Source: Coniella vitis (Eukaryota > Ascomycota > Sordariomycetes > Diaporthales > Schizoparmaceae). From it: a stretch of DNA of 64,000 bases. Of the stretch, positions 11,937-22,743 are shown piece after piece (position 1 is the stretch's first letter; every line of letters starts with the position of its first letter). The DNA is taken from contig WUJK01000017.1 of NCBI GenBank assembly GCA_011317545.1, positions 310,001 through 374,000 on the forward strand, written 5' to 3'. A model generated the notes under the pieces. It had not been told where the DNA came from and did no database searches. It worked only from the letters and a program-made list of their open reading frames with translations. Position numbers and translations under genes: made by a program.

Positions 11937-13108
11937 TTCATGGCGGATGCAGTTTCTGTTAGGTAATGGCTTGCGTCTCGCGCAGCTTCCCCGTCAGCCC
12001 TACGAGACCCTGATCACATATATGTATACATAGTACTTTACAAAGTACATATCCAGGTAGTATGTACTATAATACATTCTGAGTACATGTTTCGGTACTT
12101 TCCTGCGGCTTCATTCCAAATTTGAACTCGCATCAAGTAAAATAAAACCCAAGACATTCATCAAAGATGTACCAACAACAAGAGAAACCACGGCACCCCA
12201 AGTTTCCCAGCTTCATAACTTGTCCACATCTTAGGCGACAGATTCCTACCTCCATACGCAGATGTACACATACTTCTAACGGTCTGCGTACCACTTGCAA
12301 AAGATCGATTCGTTCAAATCTCCAAAATTAGGATATGTGACAAATGCAACATCTGTGTTGAGCCGGTAGATCGGAGGTTGCACGTGGTGGGGAAAGCAAA
12401 AGCTCGGATCTACCATAGTACGCGTACAAGGTGCAAATACAGTACATACCTAGGTACTCAAGTAGATGGTATGCAGATATAGATAGTATACAGAGTAAAT
12501 GGTAAGACGTCTCAGACGACGCCCCAGTACAACATTCTTAAACACTTCAGCGTATTGGATACTCAAGAATGTCACACTAATGCATGCGGCTTCCAATGTC
12601 CATAGGGCTGGCTGGCTGGCAGGCCGGGACGAGCATGCGATAAAGGTAATAAAACTTCTTCCAAATTCTACACGCAGTTGTACAACATGTCGGTCTTGTA
12701 AGGTACCCCAAGGTGTGATACAGAACGCCGGGCCAATCTGACTTGGTAACAACGTATACAACGGGCGCATGTAAAGATAAAAGCTGTACATTATTCTTGT
12801 TTGGGAGAGTATGATTGAGCAAGTCGAAAACGACCGTGGTTGCGAACGAATGTAGCTCCTTTTACGTATCGAGAGGTCGACAATAGAAGAAAAGGGGGGG
12901 GGGGGGAAACACGGGGTATTGGTGCACACCCAAGAGGACTAATCAAAGATGCTTGTCTCTAATGACGTTGGGCATAGATCTAGCTTTCTTGATAATCTAC
13001 AACAATCTATCCAAAGTCTGTTTTCGAGACCATTAAAATGACGCAATAGCCAACCACAGATGTCCAAAATCATGATGAGGCTGATCTCGTGCAGACAGAG
13101 CCGTGTGC

Positions 13109-14782
13109 TCATGTCAGTCCAACTTGTGCTTTGGGCCAGGACACAAGCGCATCCCACTCGGAACCAAGAGCCTGCACTGAAACGGCAATGCCTCGTCTTG
13201 CCCACCCGTCCAAAAACCATCTATTTGACACTCTGTCAATCAAGGCGAACCAATGAATCAAGATCACCAAAGAAATAGGATCTTTGGCCTCAAGAAGATT
13301 TAGGAATTCAGGAGGCAGACACCAAGGCCAGAACATTACGTCAAGCCACGAACGCGGCCAGGCATCGATGTTGCGTGCCCAAGTCCGGAGAGCCAGTGCC
13401 GCCAGAAGCCTGCTGTCCACAACGTCAAGACTCGCAGGCAGTTGATCGTTTGTCATCCCTAGCATGAATTTTTGGTAATCCTTGTACTGAATATCCGGAG
13501 GGTCCACGTAGTGCCCAGTAGCCCACATCAGCTTCTGTAAAAGACTGTCTATTCTCTCTAGAGTGTCTTCCCTGATCTTGGCTTCTTTCGAAAAGGCGGC
13601 AGAGTCAGCATCCTCTTGTTTTCGGGAAGTGTGAGACGAGTCTCCGGTGCTCATCAATGGAAATTCGGAACTGCGTGTTAGAGGCACGACCGAGGAACGC
13701 ATGGTGAAGGCGCTTCGCATTGCCTTGAGAGTGTCTACCACGATCGTCTGGAAGTCGTTGGGAGGAGCGCGTCGGGCGTGGTCGAAGTTATAAATGATGA
13801 TGGCCAAGGCGAAGGCAATGCATGCTAGCCAGTTGCCATGGTTAATGGACTTAACCTCAGACCGGAACTCGGAAATTGCATTGCCAAGGTGAGTGCAGGC
13901 CTGAAGAATGTCTGGGTTTTCAAGGTCGTGAAATACAATGCCGGGTTTCCGACGGCCGTCTGACATCGACTGGGAGGACGAGGGTTCAAGGGAAGCCGTT
14001 GGTGGCGTGGAAGCATTAGAAGTGCGCAGATAATTGATGTGAAGTAAAGCCACGCATCGCAGAGCCTCGACAACATATGGCCCGCCACGGACGAGGGGTG
14101 TTACTGTTGAGATGGATGAGCGTGTCAGCAATACAGGTACTAGACCCGTGTCCAACTCTTGAAGTGGGAAAGCCACGTACAAGCGATGCCATGCTTCCAA
14201 ATTCGCGAAGACGTAGAACTGTCCTCTCAGAGGGACCGATGGGGCCGTGAACGCAAGCCAGTGGGCTATGAGATTGTCATGAGCCGTTGCTGGCTCCAGG
14301 CGGGGGCAGAGACGGGGCGAGAGTAGCGTGGTCTCATGGTCGTCAGGGTGCTGCTCGTCCCGACTCGCCTTGCGTGGCAAGCCAGCTGCTCGATTGACCC
14401 GGAAGGTAAGGACCGAGTACTGACCGCGAGCATTCTGGTGGGCATGAGTGCGGCTGCGGTGGGCTGGAGGCGAGCCCGAAGCTGCGAATGCAGCAGCAGA
14501 TGATAGTGGTGACGATGACGCGCCATGGGTTGGAACGTGGCGCTGGGTATCCAGGTCCAGATAGTCGCAGCGGAGGCCCTTCTTGTCGCAGTTACTGCAG
14601 ATCGGGGCCTGGAGATCACACTAGCGGGCGGCAGATGGCGGTTAGCTGAGGGGCAAGGGGCGCCAGAGGGAACATTGAAGAAGGCTGGTGAGGAGAGGTT
14701 GACATGCCCTGATATGCTTGGCCTTGCACTGGCCACAGCCGTTGCGAGACTTGTGGTGGAAGCGTCGCGTGCCGCCTCCCAT
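13109..14782 (-). CDS. Zn2Cys6 transcription factor (Upc2-like layout)
   Basis: Exon 1 is 14782-14708 (25 codons) and exon 2 is 14620-13109, giving 528 aa. The DNA-binding domain is at the extreme N-terminus: Cys16, 19, 26, 33, 36 and 43, a perfect C-x2-C-x6-C-x6-C-x2-C-x6-C, preceded by HHKSRNGC. The intron falls exactly before Cys26 and begins with GC instead of GT (AGG|GCATGT, branch GCTAAC, acceptor GCTAG). No GT donor preserves the cluster spacing. The remainder is a helical regulatory region. It ends with EWDALVSWPKAQVGL, resembling the W-x3-W-P end of fungal sterol-uptake-control-type regulators. It should bind paired CGG-type DNA motifs in the nucleus; targets are unknown. A short intron near 14,420-14,381 cannot be excluded. 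The start is set by ATG 14782, the only one that gives the family's short N-terminus. Confidence 0.87.
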
Positions 14783-14832
14783 ACTCTCAAAAGGTGGCCG
14801 ATTGGGCGGTTCAGGAAGATCGTGGTGTTTTC

Positions 14833-14880
14833 GTCGACGTCGTCGTCGTCGTCGTCTTCTTCGTCGTTCCCGCCGTCGAA
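14833..14880. repeat. CGT/CTT trinucleotide repeat
   Basis: Tract of TCG/CGT units with some CTT units, about 50-100 bp upstream of the Zn2Cys6 gene start, presumably in its 5' leader or promoter. Confidence 0.75.
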
Positions 14881-15497
14881 GGACGCTCGTGCAAGAGCTG
14901 GCACATGGCTCAGAAGAAGCAGAAGGGCGGATGGCTGGGTTGCGCGGCACGAGAGATAGTAGCAAGCAGCAGGTTGACTACGGCCGAAGTCCGGGTGCCT
15001 GGTGCGGTGCGGTGCTGATCTCGCTTCCCAGGGCGCACTTGCATGATGGGGTCACCATCCAGGACCCACTTTCCGAGGTTTGTGATCGTCTGTGACAGGC
15101 AGGGGTCGCCCAACGGTTTTGCATCCTTCGTTTCCTTCCCTTCCCTCTTCATTCCCCGCTTGACTGCTCTCGGACGAGCTCAATTTATGTGCTGGCAATG
15201 CCCACTCTGGTCCTTCCCGTTGCCGTCATCTTACATAGTATGATGTCTTCGGGGCGGCAGCCACTGTACTTGTACTCTGTACGGCTTTTTTACTTACCGC
15301 CAGGCATTGCCTACCTATAGGGAATTGGTAGTTGATATTGTACTATGTACTTGCATGTGGATGATGAAGCACTTCGGTCACGCACAAGAAAGTGCCGCTT
15401 GGGAAATCACATCGGAAAGAATAGAATTTGCATTAAAAGTGCCAAGACTGTCGCCCCGATAGAGTCTTTGACGCTTGACGACCTTTGCCTATGCTAC

Positions 15498-15517
15498 TAT
15501 ACTATGTACATAGTATA
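15498..15517. repeat. Perfect 20-bp palindrome TATACTATGTACATAGTATA
   Basis: Two TACATAGTA elements in opposite orientation overlap by two bases and extend to an exact 20-bp inverted repeat with no spacer. It sits in the shared upstream region of the Zn2Cys6 and LysM genes, about 610 bp before the LysM ATG. Confidence 0.9.
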
Positions 15518-16125
15518 CCTAGGTAGCATACAGCCCAGCAAGCCCAGCCACTCACTGGGCGTTGTGATCAAGAATTTGATCTTGCATGCTGGAAGGATGT
15601 AATGCAACACGCCCGCCCAGCAGCGGGAGCCAGGAGCAGCTTCCCCGTGAAAAGTACCTGCTTGCTACTGTATACATATTTGTACTATGTGTAGACATAC
15701 TAAGTAACAATACGTCCAACCTGCCCACTACAATGTACAAATACTTGCCTCCTGCCCCATATCCTCGACGCATGGAGCAGGTACTAGAAGTACACAGTAC
15801 TTCTGCTGAGTACTCAGACCTGGCAGGCATCTCTGGGCATTGCTATGTACTCTGTACATACATAGTAAGACTATCAGCGCTGACACAGCAGCTTCACATG
15901 GAGGCCTTTGTACATAGCATTGTAACTTTACTGGGCGGTACGATTGTGGCGCAGCCTTCCACAGGGGTTTCGGAAGTGAGTACATCTCCAAGGCTCGAGT
16001 CTGCTGCAAAACGACGTGACACGACAGACCACAACACAACGCCATCCATCTCGTCCATCCGCACACTTCTTCCAGCTCGCCCGTGCCAAAGCCACTCACA
16101 ACGTCCCGTCCCCCAGAGAGCCACA

Positions 16126-16791
16126 ATGCCCCGCCGTTTTGACTACGACAGCGACCAGGAACGCCTCCCCGAAGGCATGGTCCGCGTAGGCTATGACGCC
16201 GACACCGAGGTCTATACCTTCCGCGATGCTGATGGCAGCCTTTGGGAGGGCCCAGCGGGCTGCCAATACGGCCATTTGACAAAGGTTGCCAACGCGCCTA
16301 AGCCTCCTCCTGACACCACCAATATCGACATCGAGGCTGCCGATACCGACACCGATGCCGTTCGTGATGAGCAGCCCCCGAGCTACGACGAAAGTGAAGC
16401 TACCGTGCCATTCCTGCACCGCGGCACATACACAAGCTCAGACCGTGTTGGCAGTCGCTGGGCCGATAACGTCGGCATGGCCAAGCACTGGCGTGCAGAG
16501 ATGATGCCGCTGCTCAACTTTTTCATGATCCTCGCCCTCTTTCTTGTCGGCTTGTTCTGGTTCCTTGGCTGGGCTACGAGTTCGAAGTCCCTCACCTCCT
16601 GCGACGCGGGCAGCCACGCACACCAGATTCAGCAGGGCGAGTCGTGCTGGAGCATTGCTCAGATGCACAATATTGACGTCGATAGGCTCAAGCAGGCCAA
16701 CCACGAAATCAATTGCGACCTCTTGAAAATAGGTGGGCAAGTCTGCGTCCCGGCCATGCCAATGGCCATGTCGGAGGACCATAAGTTTTGA
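16126..16791 (+). CDS. Membrane-anchored single-LysM protein
   Basis: The protein is 221 aa, single exon, taking ATG 16126 (context cacaATGcc). The frame is open further upstream, but those residues look like leader sequence. Layout: an acidic cytoplasm-like N-terminal part (1-120); a Pro/acidic stretch containing PPSY (84-87), a PPxY motif of the kind bound by WW-domain ubiquitin ligases; one transmembrane helix (about 126-150, MPLLNFFMILALFLVGLFWF); then a single LysM module (about 165-209; QIQQGESCWSIAQ and a terminal GGQVCVP) with Cys at 159, 174, 197 and 207. LysM modules bind N-acetylglucosamine polymers such as chitin. The lack of a cleavable signal peptide and the internal span suggest a type II-like membrane protein with LysM outside or in the lumen. 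It is not a secreted LysM effector. Ligand and role are inferred. Confidence 0.85.
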   Translation: MPRRFDYDSDQERLPEGMVRVGYDADTEVYTFRDADGSLWEGPAGCQYGHLTKVANAPKPPPDTTNIDIEAADTDTDAVRDEQPPSYDESEATVPFLHRGTYTSSDRVGSRWADNVGMAKHWRAEMMPLLNFFMILALFLVGLFWFLGWATSSKSLTSCDAGSHAHQIQQGESCWSIAQMHNIDVDRLKQANHEINCDLLKIGGQVCVPAMPMAMSEDHKF

Positions 16792-17688
16792 TTTCGGCCA
16801 GCTTTGTCGCTACTTACCGCTCTAAGAAGCGGCCACGCATTTGCCTTTTTTGCTTTTTTTCTTTTTTGGATTTTTGCGTTCTTCTTTGTAAGAATTGTGG
16901 AACCGACAGCATTCATGCCTTGATTGTTCGTTCTTGTGCTCGGGGCGCAGGGTCAGGTCTTGGTCGGTTTCTTTCTGCCCGGTTCCCTTGTCGTCCTTCT
17001 TTCCCCAAAGGCTGTACGGAGGATTCTGTCCGTTCTTGGATCCCTCATCACCAGTCCACCTCGTGTTCCAAATGCATTAAGCTGCATAGTTGTCGACATG
17101 GTCGGTTGGTGACTATTGTTTTTGGCGTGCTTTTGCTAGGCGTTTGAGGACATCCTGGGAAGTGGGAAAGCCACCTCTAGTAGCAATGTAACTCTGATTG
17201 TTCTTTTCCTTTCTCTTCCTTTACGGGCACTCAAGCTTGTCGATCTTGTCTGCGTCGAACTCAAACCTCTGCAGTAAGGAAACGTCATCACCGCGAGATG
17301 GCTCAGTCCCTTGCGCAGCTTTGTTCATGGAATGTACAATGCACCTGGCTAAAGACGAGTAGCGTTGGACCATCAGATCCGCGTCTCCTGGCCTATGAAC
17401 CGATTGTCTAGTCTTTGACTGATACTGTCAGAGGGGTCGAGGTGTTGCAAATGCACTCAGGAGTATAGCAACTTGGGGTTGTCTAAGCTAGGCACTCGCA
17501 GCAAGTGTATGGTATTTCATCTTGTCTTGCCACACATGTCATGACTGCTTGTGGCAGTCTGACGGCGACTTTTGCAGAGCACATAGGCTGATTATGAATG
17601 CAGTTACGATGGTGTAATCGTGAAGGGCCGATGCCGTCTGTCATCGCCCTGGTGTCAGCGATTGCTGCCAGCTCAGTTCTGTTGTCCG

Positions 17689-18358
17689 CTAAGCCTGGTA
17701 ACCTTCTTGCTGCCGCTTTTCAACTCGCATAACGGTCCCGAAAAGCATCTCACATTTGTATTTCAGAAGCGGAGTTGGTCGACACTCGGGCCCGTGACCA
17801 ATATGCAATTTGTGCATTCGGCGATATTTCCCAGGACTTGGATGATCTTGTACGAGCTCTCGCAAAATCGAGGGCGTGGCTTTATCATCCAGCCGTTGAA
17901 GTCCCTGGGCTGTGTCTTGGAGCTCGGCGATATCTTCGCTCGTACCTGAGACAGTCATGGCCATGACACCTTGGTGCCCGATGTCTTCTCCCAATCGCTT
18001 TGACCTTGAGCTCGCAAGGAGATGGCAATACGCAGCTCAAAAGCTTCTCACCCACTTTCCGTACTTCAAGCCCCAGGCGTGCCTTGAGAGAAGTGGGGCC
18101 TGACATTGCTCAGCAACTTCTATACATGGCGTTCTGGAGTGGTACCACCAGCTTCGGTTTTGTCATCGTGACATTTACAGCACTGCCCGGTATGTGTTCT
18201 AGACTCCAAATGCTGCTGTGGTGTGTCTGGTCCGACTCAGCGGCAAGCACCCGCTCAGCTTCCGTTCCGCTCTGTTGCAAGGCATTCAGCCTCAGTCCGA
18301 ATCCGGCTACCGGAGGGCCGAGGACCCCTGCGTGATGCCCGCTAGCAATACTATGCAC
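17689..18358 (-). pseudogene. Possible decayed coding region, unidentified
   Basis: Three minus-strand frames follow one another with protein-like composition. They are 18358-18110, then 18106-17885 (ending near CELKVKAIG), then 17994-17689 (from GEDIGHQGVMAMTVSG). A fourth reading near 17850-17770 gives SSYKIIQVLGNIAECTNC. Switching frames within tens of bases, without convincing splice sites, suggests an old gene broken by frameshifts. I recognise no family, and chance cannot be excluded. Confidence 0.22.
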
Positions 18359-18653
18359 ATGGCCTCATTGCTTCTTCGCACCAAATTCTGATGATCGACT
18401 GATATCGAGGCAATTAACGCCTATTATTTTTGATTATTTACGCCGCTTTATTGACATATCAGGCTTTACACGCCTCATTGGGCAGGGAGATGCGCAACAG
18501 ATGCGGCTGGTTCATGCCGCTTGTCGAGCCGTCGGACCCCTGATACACACCTTGCAGAATCGACGTTCACATAATGCTTGCGACTCTCAACGCCACGAAG
18601 TTCTCATAGCAGTAGATTGAACAGTCTGAGCTTGGATCGACCTTGCATCGGAA

Positions 18654-18908
18654 ATGCGGACGCAGTTCCCCAACATGGGTAAAGATAACGAAGGCTTAAG
18701 TGAATACATCCTACCAGATTATCTGGAAAGACGACGCAAGATATTTTGGAATCTATACCAGGAATATCTTGCGAACCTATTGGCCAACGACCAGAGTTCT
18801 CGAGCGGCTAGAACAGGCGACCATTTTCCGTTCAGAAGCTGGGAAGGCTCGGCAGCATCCTGCTCCGAGATGACTGTAAACCATTTCCAAGCATCGTACC
18901 ACTTCTAA
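18654..18908 (+). pseudogene. Possible fragment of fungal transcription-factor domain
   Basis: An 84-codon frame from a real ATG. It contains YLERRRKIFWNLYQEYLAN, which resembles the E-x-R-R-R-x-F-W-x-L-Y helix of the fungal-specific transcription factor middle homology region. Nothing before or after extends the similarity. It may be a relic or a coincidence. Confidence 0.2.
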
Positions 18909-20535
18909 GGCGATCCACGATGGCGGAATGCTTACCAGATCAGCACTCTTTCATGTCTTTGTATGTTATGTGTGCAATTGTATAAGGTCTGGCAGCGCGG
19001 GGAAACAGTTCCTGCTGTGGCGACGGCGGCGTTCAATCCTTTGACGGCTAAAACCACACCATGTAGTCAGCCTTTTGTGGTAGGAGGCTTACACTTCTCT
19101 CCAGGGCCTCTTCTGAGAGTCACAGCAGTGACCACAACTCTTCACCCTGGATGCTCCAAGACTGTTGTTCCTGGCGTATGTAGGTCTCCCTTGCGGTCTA
19201 ACAAAGCCTTTTAAGGCGAAACTCGCGAAACTCATGCTCGAGAGACATGTCAACAAAGTCCTTTATGATTCTGGGACGCATGACTGATTGGGGTGCGCGA
19301 GATGTCTTACCCCGTTATAATACTTCGGCCTAAGATGTCTGACGGTTTCCCGCAAGGGGACCTCTTTCATTTTATCTCACTGCTACCGTAAGAGCCCGGG
19401 CCGGACCTGGCCACGAGGAAGCCACGTGCGGCGCATTTTGTCACCATGCTTATTGGACATGGCGGCCAATGAACTCTACTCGACTCTAGGCCGTTGCGAA
19501 TAGATGCACCATTCGCGCTACCCTACCAATGGCCAGGTGAAGGTAGCGCCGTCCCGCTTGTTTGACCCTGCACATGGTTTTTTTTTTTATAAAAAAAAAA
19601 GAATCGGCCAGCCTGGAGACGGGTGACTCGACATCGCGGGCAGGATGAGACGTGTTAATGAGTTGAACCGCTTTGATTGCAGCTCTTCTGATTGCATTGA
19701 GACGAGGTTCGTACTCAAAGATAAAACATGCGCTGAGCCATTTGTTGATCGTGGGTCCAGGATCAAGCATACCGACCGACAGCTAACATTTCAGCTCGGC
19801 AGTAAGTGGACATTTAAGACCAGGATTGTCAACATTCTCCTCTGCAATTGCAACATCGCTGGTACAGCTACAAGTTGAGCGTGGTTCGAGGTTCGAGGTT
19901 CCAGGCAAACAGAGAGATTTGATCGGGTCGAAACTCTCATGATCTTGTCGCCATAATCATCCCACTGTTTCCATCCGGACATGACCTCCAAGGTCACAAG
20001 ATCAAACAGGTCTGCCTTGAGCCGCCATCCCTCATCGCCGACTCCAAAGGCCTCGGTTGCTAGTCTTTATCATATGCAAAGATGGCCGCTTGCTAAAAAC
20101 ACTCCTTTTTCTCGAAACACCGGCCGTGCTTAATGGAAAGGACCAACAAATACCAGGTCGATTCCAGCCTATTCTCGAATCTCTGTCTGGTCCTCACCCA
20201 AGTCTTGTGATATAGAGCCTCTCCTACAGAACTCTCTGTGTCAAAAGTTGTGCCACCACTTCTACCGATACCATCAGCCACACCTCTCCAACCTCGCCAC
20301 CAAGATCCAGCACTCTTTTACGACGGTCAACGCAGTGCCAGTCATTCTACTGCGCAGACCTGCCAAACACTTTGTCTCCTCAAAATTCAGTCTTGGTCCT
20401 TTCCTTTACTACTCATCCCTCCATCCAATCACATCCAGGCCATACTACATAGCCACAAAAGGAGGCTTACAGTTAAACTATTCTCTTTGATACACCATTC
20501 GCCTCAAGCACTGCCAAACTTCGTCCTCTGCGACC

Positions 20536-20934
20536 ATGTGCACTTATTATTACCTTCATCACCACCATATGTACCCGTGTACTCGCGACGTCGAATTTGT
20601 CATTCATTATACCTATTGCATGGCCGCGACCTATGATGACGTTTCCCAAACCCAACAAGCCTGCAACAACACCTTATATCATGATCAAGAGAATGGCAAT
20701 CCGGGGATCGACTTGAACAATCCGTGTGCCAGTGGCGGATGTCTGGCCAGCCCGGACTGCAGCCTTGGCAGATGCCGCCTGCAGGAACTGAATGGTCTCT
20801 GGAGATGCTGTCAATGTGGCCACGGCGGCAACAAGTATCCCTGCTGTCACCACCCTATGAAGCGCAGCCCGGATACGCTTTGCTATCACCAGTGCTGTCA
20901 GACTTGCCAGCCAGACGGCCGTGCAAAGCGATGA
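20536..20934 (+). CDS. Small Cys-rich protein, array copy A
   Basis: The protein is 132 aa, single exon, ATG 20536 (gaccATGt). It has no signal peptide and no membrane span. It begins Met-Cys and carries the shared family C-terminal module: C75-x4-C80, then LQELNGLW, CC-x-C (91, 92, 94), C103-C104, and C116-x-H118-x2-C121-x2-C124 close to the end. The N-terminal P-C-x-H motif of the other copies is only partly kept (Pro14-Cys15, with Arg at the His position) after a His4 run. The Cys/His spacing suggests zinc or other metal binding in the cytosol or nucleus; this is inference. I do not recognise a named family. It is the first of four copies in the same orientation. Confidence 0.72.
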   Translation: MCTYYYLHHHHMYPCTRDVEFVIHYTYCMAATYDDVSQTQQACNNTLYHDQENGNPGIDLNNPCASGGCLASPDCSLGRCRLQELNGLWRCCQCGHGGNKYPCCHHPMKRSPDTLCYHQCCQTCQPDGRAKR

Positions 20935-22212
20935 CACCGGGAGCATTGGGGTCAAGCTAACACACAAGTGGCTCATTTAAACATGTTGGCTGAACAGAGA
21001 ATTACTGTGCGCTTTTTTTTTTCCCCTCATGGCAGCCGCGGAGGCCATGCACTGGTGAATGCGGCCTATAATGCGAGGATTGCTGAAAGGCAGTCTGGCT
21101 GGCTGGCACAACCTCAGTTGGCCACAAGTCCCCCTTTTTCTTTTGAGTTTTCTTTTCTTTTCCTTCCCCCCCCTCTTTTCTTTCCCTCATTCCCGTATTT
21201 AGGTGACGTCGGGAAAGCGATGGAATAGCCAATAAGTCCATCATATCTGTGACGAGAGGTGTGGTATCGCCTTGGCTTGGTTTGGCGGGCTAGAAAAAGC
21301 AACAAGAGCATGTGAAGGGATTTGCCGCAGAACACAAGCTGAAAAGACGCGTCCATATAGACGTCCACAGAGAAGCATCGGGGCTATGCGAAAGAGAAAG
21401 CTAGAAGCCAAGTGGCTTGGGTACGGGTGGGGTTTCGGACAGACTATGCAGTGAGGCTTTGGGCCATGTCGACCTCGAGTCCAGGCTAGGACTAAGAAGG
21501 CTTGCAAGGCGACAATGGAGAAAGCAAGCAGTCAGGGTACGACGCTAGCCACGCGGACCCGATCTAGCGACCCAGATCGGAGGCGTCTGTCATCCACGAG
21601 GTTCCTTCCATCCATCCATGACCTGGCTTCGCACACAGCCCTTTTCTCCAGCATGCTGAGTCCGACCAGACCCAGCCAGCTGGGTCACAGCCTTGTTGTC
21701 GAACCGTGAAGCACAGGAGGGCGAGTAATTCCAAATGTCCGTGGCCAATAGCCTATCTACGGCCCCGAAACATGTCGAAATCCTGCCTGGTTCCTCTTAC
21801 CATCTGCTGACAGCCCTTGCGCCCATTTTCAGTCATGGAAGATTTAGGGCTCAATGACGGACGCCGCATGTGAAAAAGACCACATTGCAGGACCACGGCT
21901 GGGATGGACGATACGAAGCCACCTCCAACATGTTCCTTGGTTTGCACCACATGTTCTCGGCTATATCTAACTCGTCCCGCGTTTGCCAACATGGCCTTTC
22001 CCTCTTCTCAGCACATCGACTATCTCGCCGCTTATCCTGTAGTAACTCGACTGCTGCATTCGTTTGGCGCGGTGGACTTTCCCTTTGAGAACAGCCGTGC
22101 TGGGTTCCTGCGACACCAGCCCATCCTACCTTTTTCCTTCCGTCTTCGGCAACTGTACGAAACGCTGGTCGCAGTCACGACGAAGAGGAACAATACCACA
22201 ACCGAACGAACC
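20935..22212. other. Spacer between array copies A and B
   Basis: No gene seen. The sequence is pyrimidine-rich around 21130-21200. The part just before 22213 is open in the frame of copy B (from 21904), but its residues do not resemble the family, so I treat it as 5' leader. Confidence 0.55.
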
Positions 22213-22743
22213 ATGTGTCACCAAATCACCTACGCGTTGCCATGCGAGCACGTACGGACTGACATAGTCTACTGTGCTGCCGCGGGCGACACGGACTTTG
22301 ACCTGAAACCTGCGTCACCCTTCAGCAATTCTCGCAACGGCTACTCGGGAGGTTCGTCGTCGAGGAGCAAGAGAGAAAAGGGCAAGAAGAGCTGTCGCGA
22401 TGCACCAAGGGACAAGGGCAAGGACAGAGATGGTGTGCGATCCCAGAGCAGATCACACACCAAGCGGAAACCATGCCGAAACCTCACGACACAAGCCATT
22501 GCATACCCGCTTCCCCCGAGCTTTGAGGGGAACCCATCGACGGCGGCCCTATCCCCATTGCTGCCCAAGTGTCCGCTACCTCGGTGTCCGTTTGAGGCAC
22601 TCAACCGGTGTTGGAACTGTTGCTGGTGTGGCAAGGCCTGGAATGAACAAGGACGGTGCAGCTGCATCATGATTATTGAAGGAAGCCAGGTGCGTTGCGA
22701 GCATATCTGCTGCGAAACGTGCACGCCAGCTGGGATAATGTGA
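22213..22743 (+). CDS. Small Cys-rich protein, array copy B
   Basis: The protein is 176 aa, single exon, ATG 22213 (accATGt). The N-terminal module has Cys2, Pro10-Cys11-x-His13 and Cys21, at exactly the same positions as in copies C and D. A long basic, Ser/Arg/Lys-rich insert (about residues 45-88; SRSKREKGKK and SHTKRK) follows. The C-terminal module is C120-x4-C125, FEALNRCW, CC-x-C (136, 137, 139), then C162-x-H164-x2-C167-x2-C170. There is no signal peptide. The basic insert could be a nuclear or RNA/DNA contact region. Function is unknown; the metal-binding reading rests on spacing alone. Confidence 0.75.
   Translation: MCHQITYALPCEHVRTDIVYCAAAGDTDFDLKPASPFSNSRNGYSGGSSSRSKREKGKKSCRDAPRDKGKDRDGVRSQSRSHTKRKPCRNLTTQAIAYPLPPSFEGNPSTAALSPLLPKCPLPRCPFEALNRCWNCCWCGKAWNEQGRCSCIMIIEGSQVRCEHICCETCTPAGIM

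Larger units (their letters stand above)
10565..13108. other. Promoter region of ammonium transporter and spacer
   Basis: There is no supportable gene, although long frames occur on the minus strand (for example 10546-11097) without any domain. The near half contains GATA-type elements (listed separately). The far half (12,000-12,450) is rich in TACATAGTA-like and CCTAGGTA-like sequence, with one exact element at 12027-12035. A run of 13 G lies at 12894-12906. Confidence 0.55.
14783..16125. other. Divergent promoter region rich in palindromic elements
   Basis: This separates the Zn2Cys6 gene (-) from the LysM gene (+). It holds a CGT/CGA trinucleotide tract (about 14833-14880) and the densest group of TACATAGTA elements in the window (15232, 15341, 15500, 15507 and 15859), including a perfect 20-bp palindrome. 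The frame upstream of the LysM ATG is open for 180 codons but reads as non-coding. Confidence 0.6.
16792..20535. other. Gene-poor spacer with possible decayed coding traces
   Basis: No intact gene is supportable over 3.7 kb. Two stretches look like degraded protein-coding sequence and are listed separately (17689-18358 minus; 18654-18908 plus). A T11-AT-A10 near-perfect hairpin lies at about 19578-19600. Confidence 0.5.

Noticed and set aside
14266..14904. Acidic 212-codon frame over the Zn2Cys6 gene start
   Set aside because: The Asp run is the reverse reading of the CGT repeat. This frame reads through the proven zinc cluster in the wrong phase.
19578..19600. T11-AT-A10 hairpin as a terminator
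   Set aside because: No gene ends nearby, and such AT tracts are common in fungal spacers.
19881..19905. GGTTCGAGGTTCGAGG as a tRNA B box
   Set aside because: No A box or cloverleaf can be formed with the surrounding bases. I saw no credible tRNA anywhere in the window.
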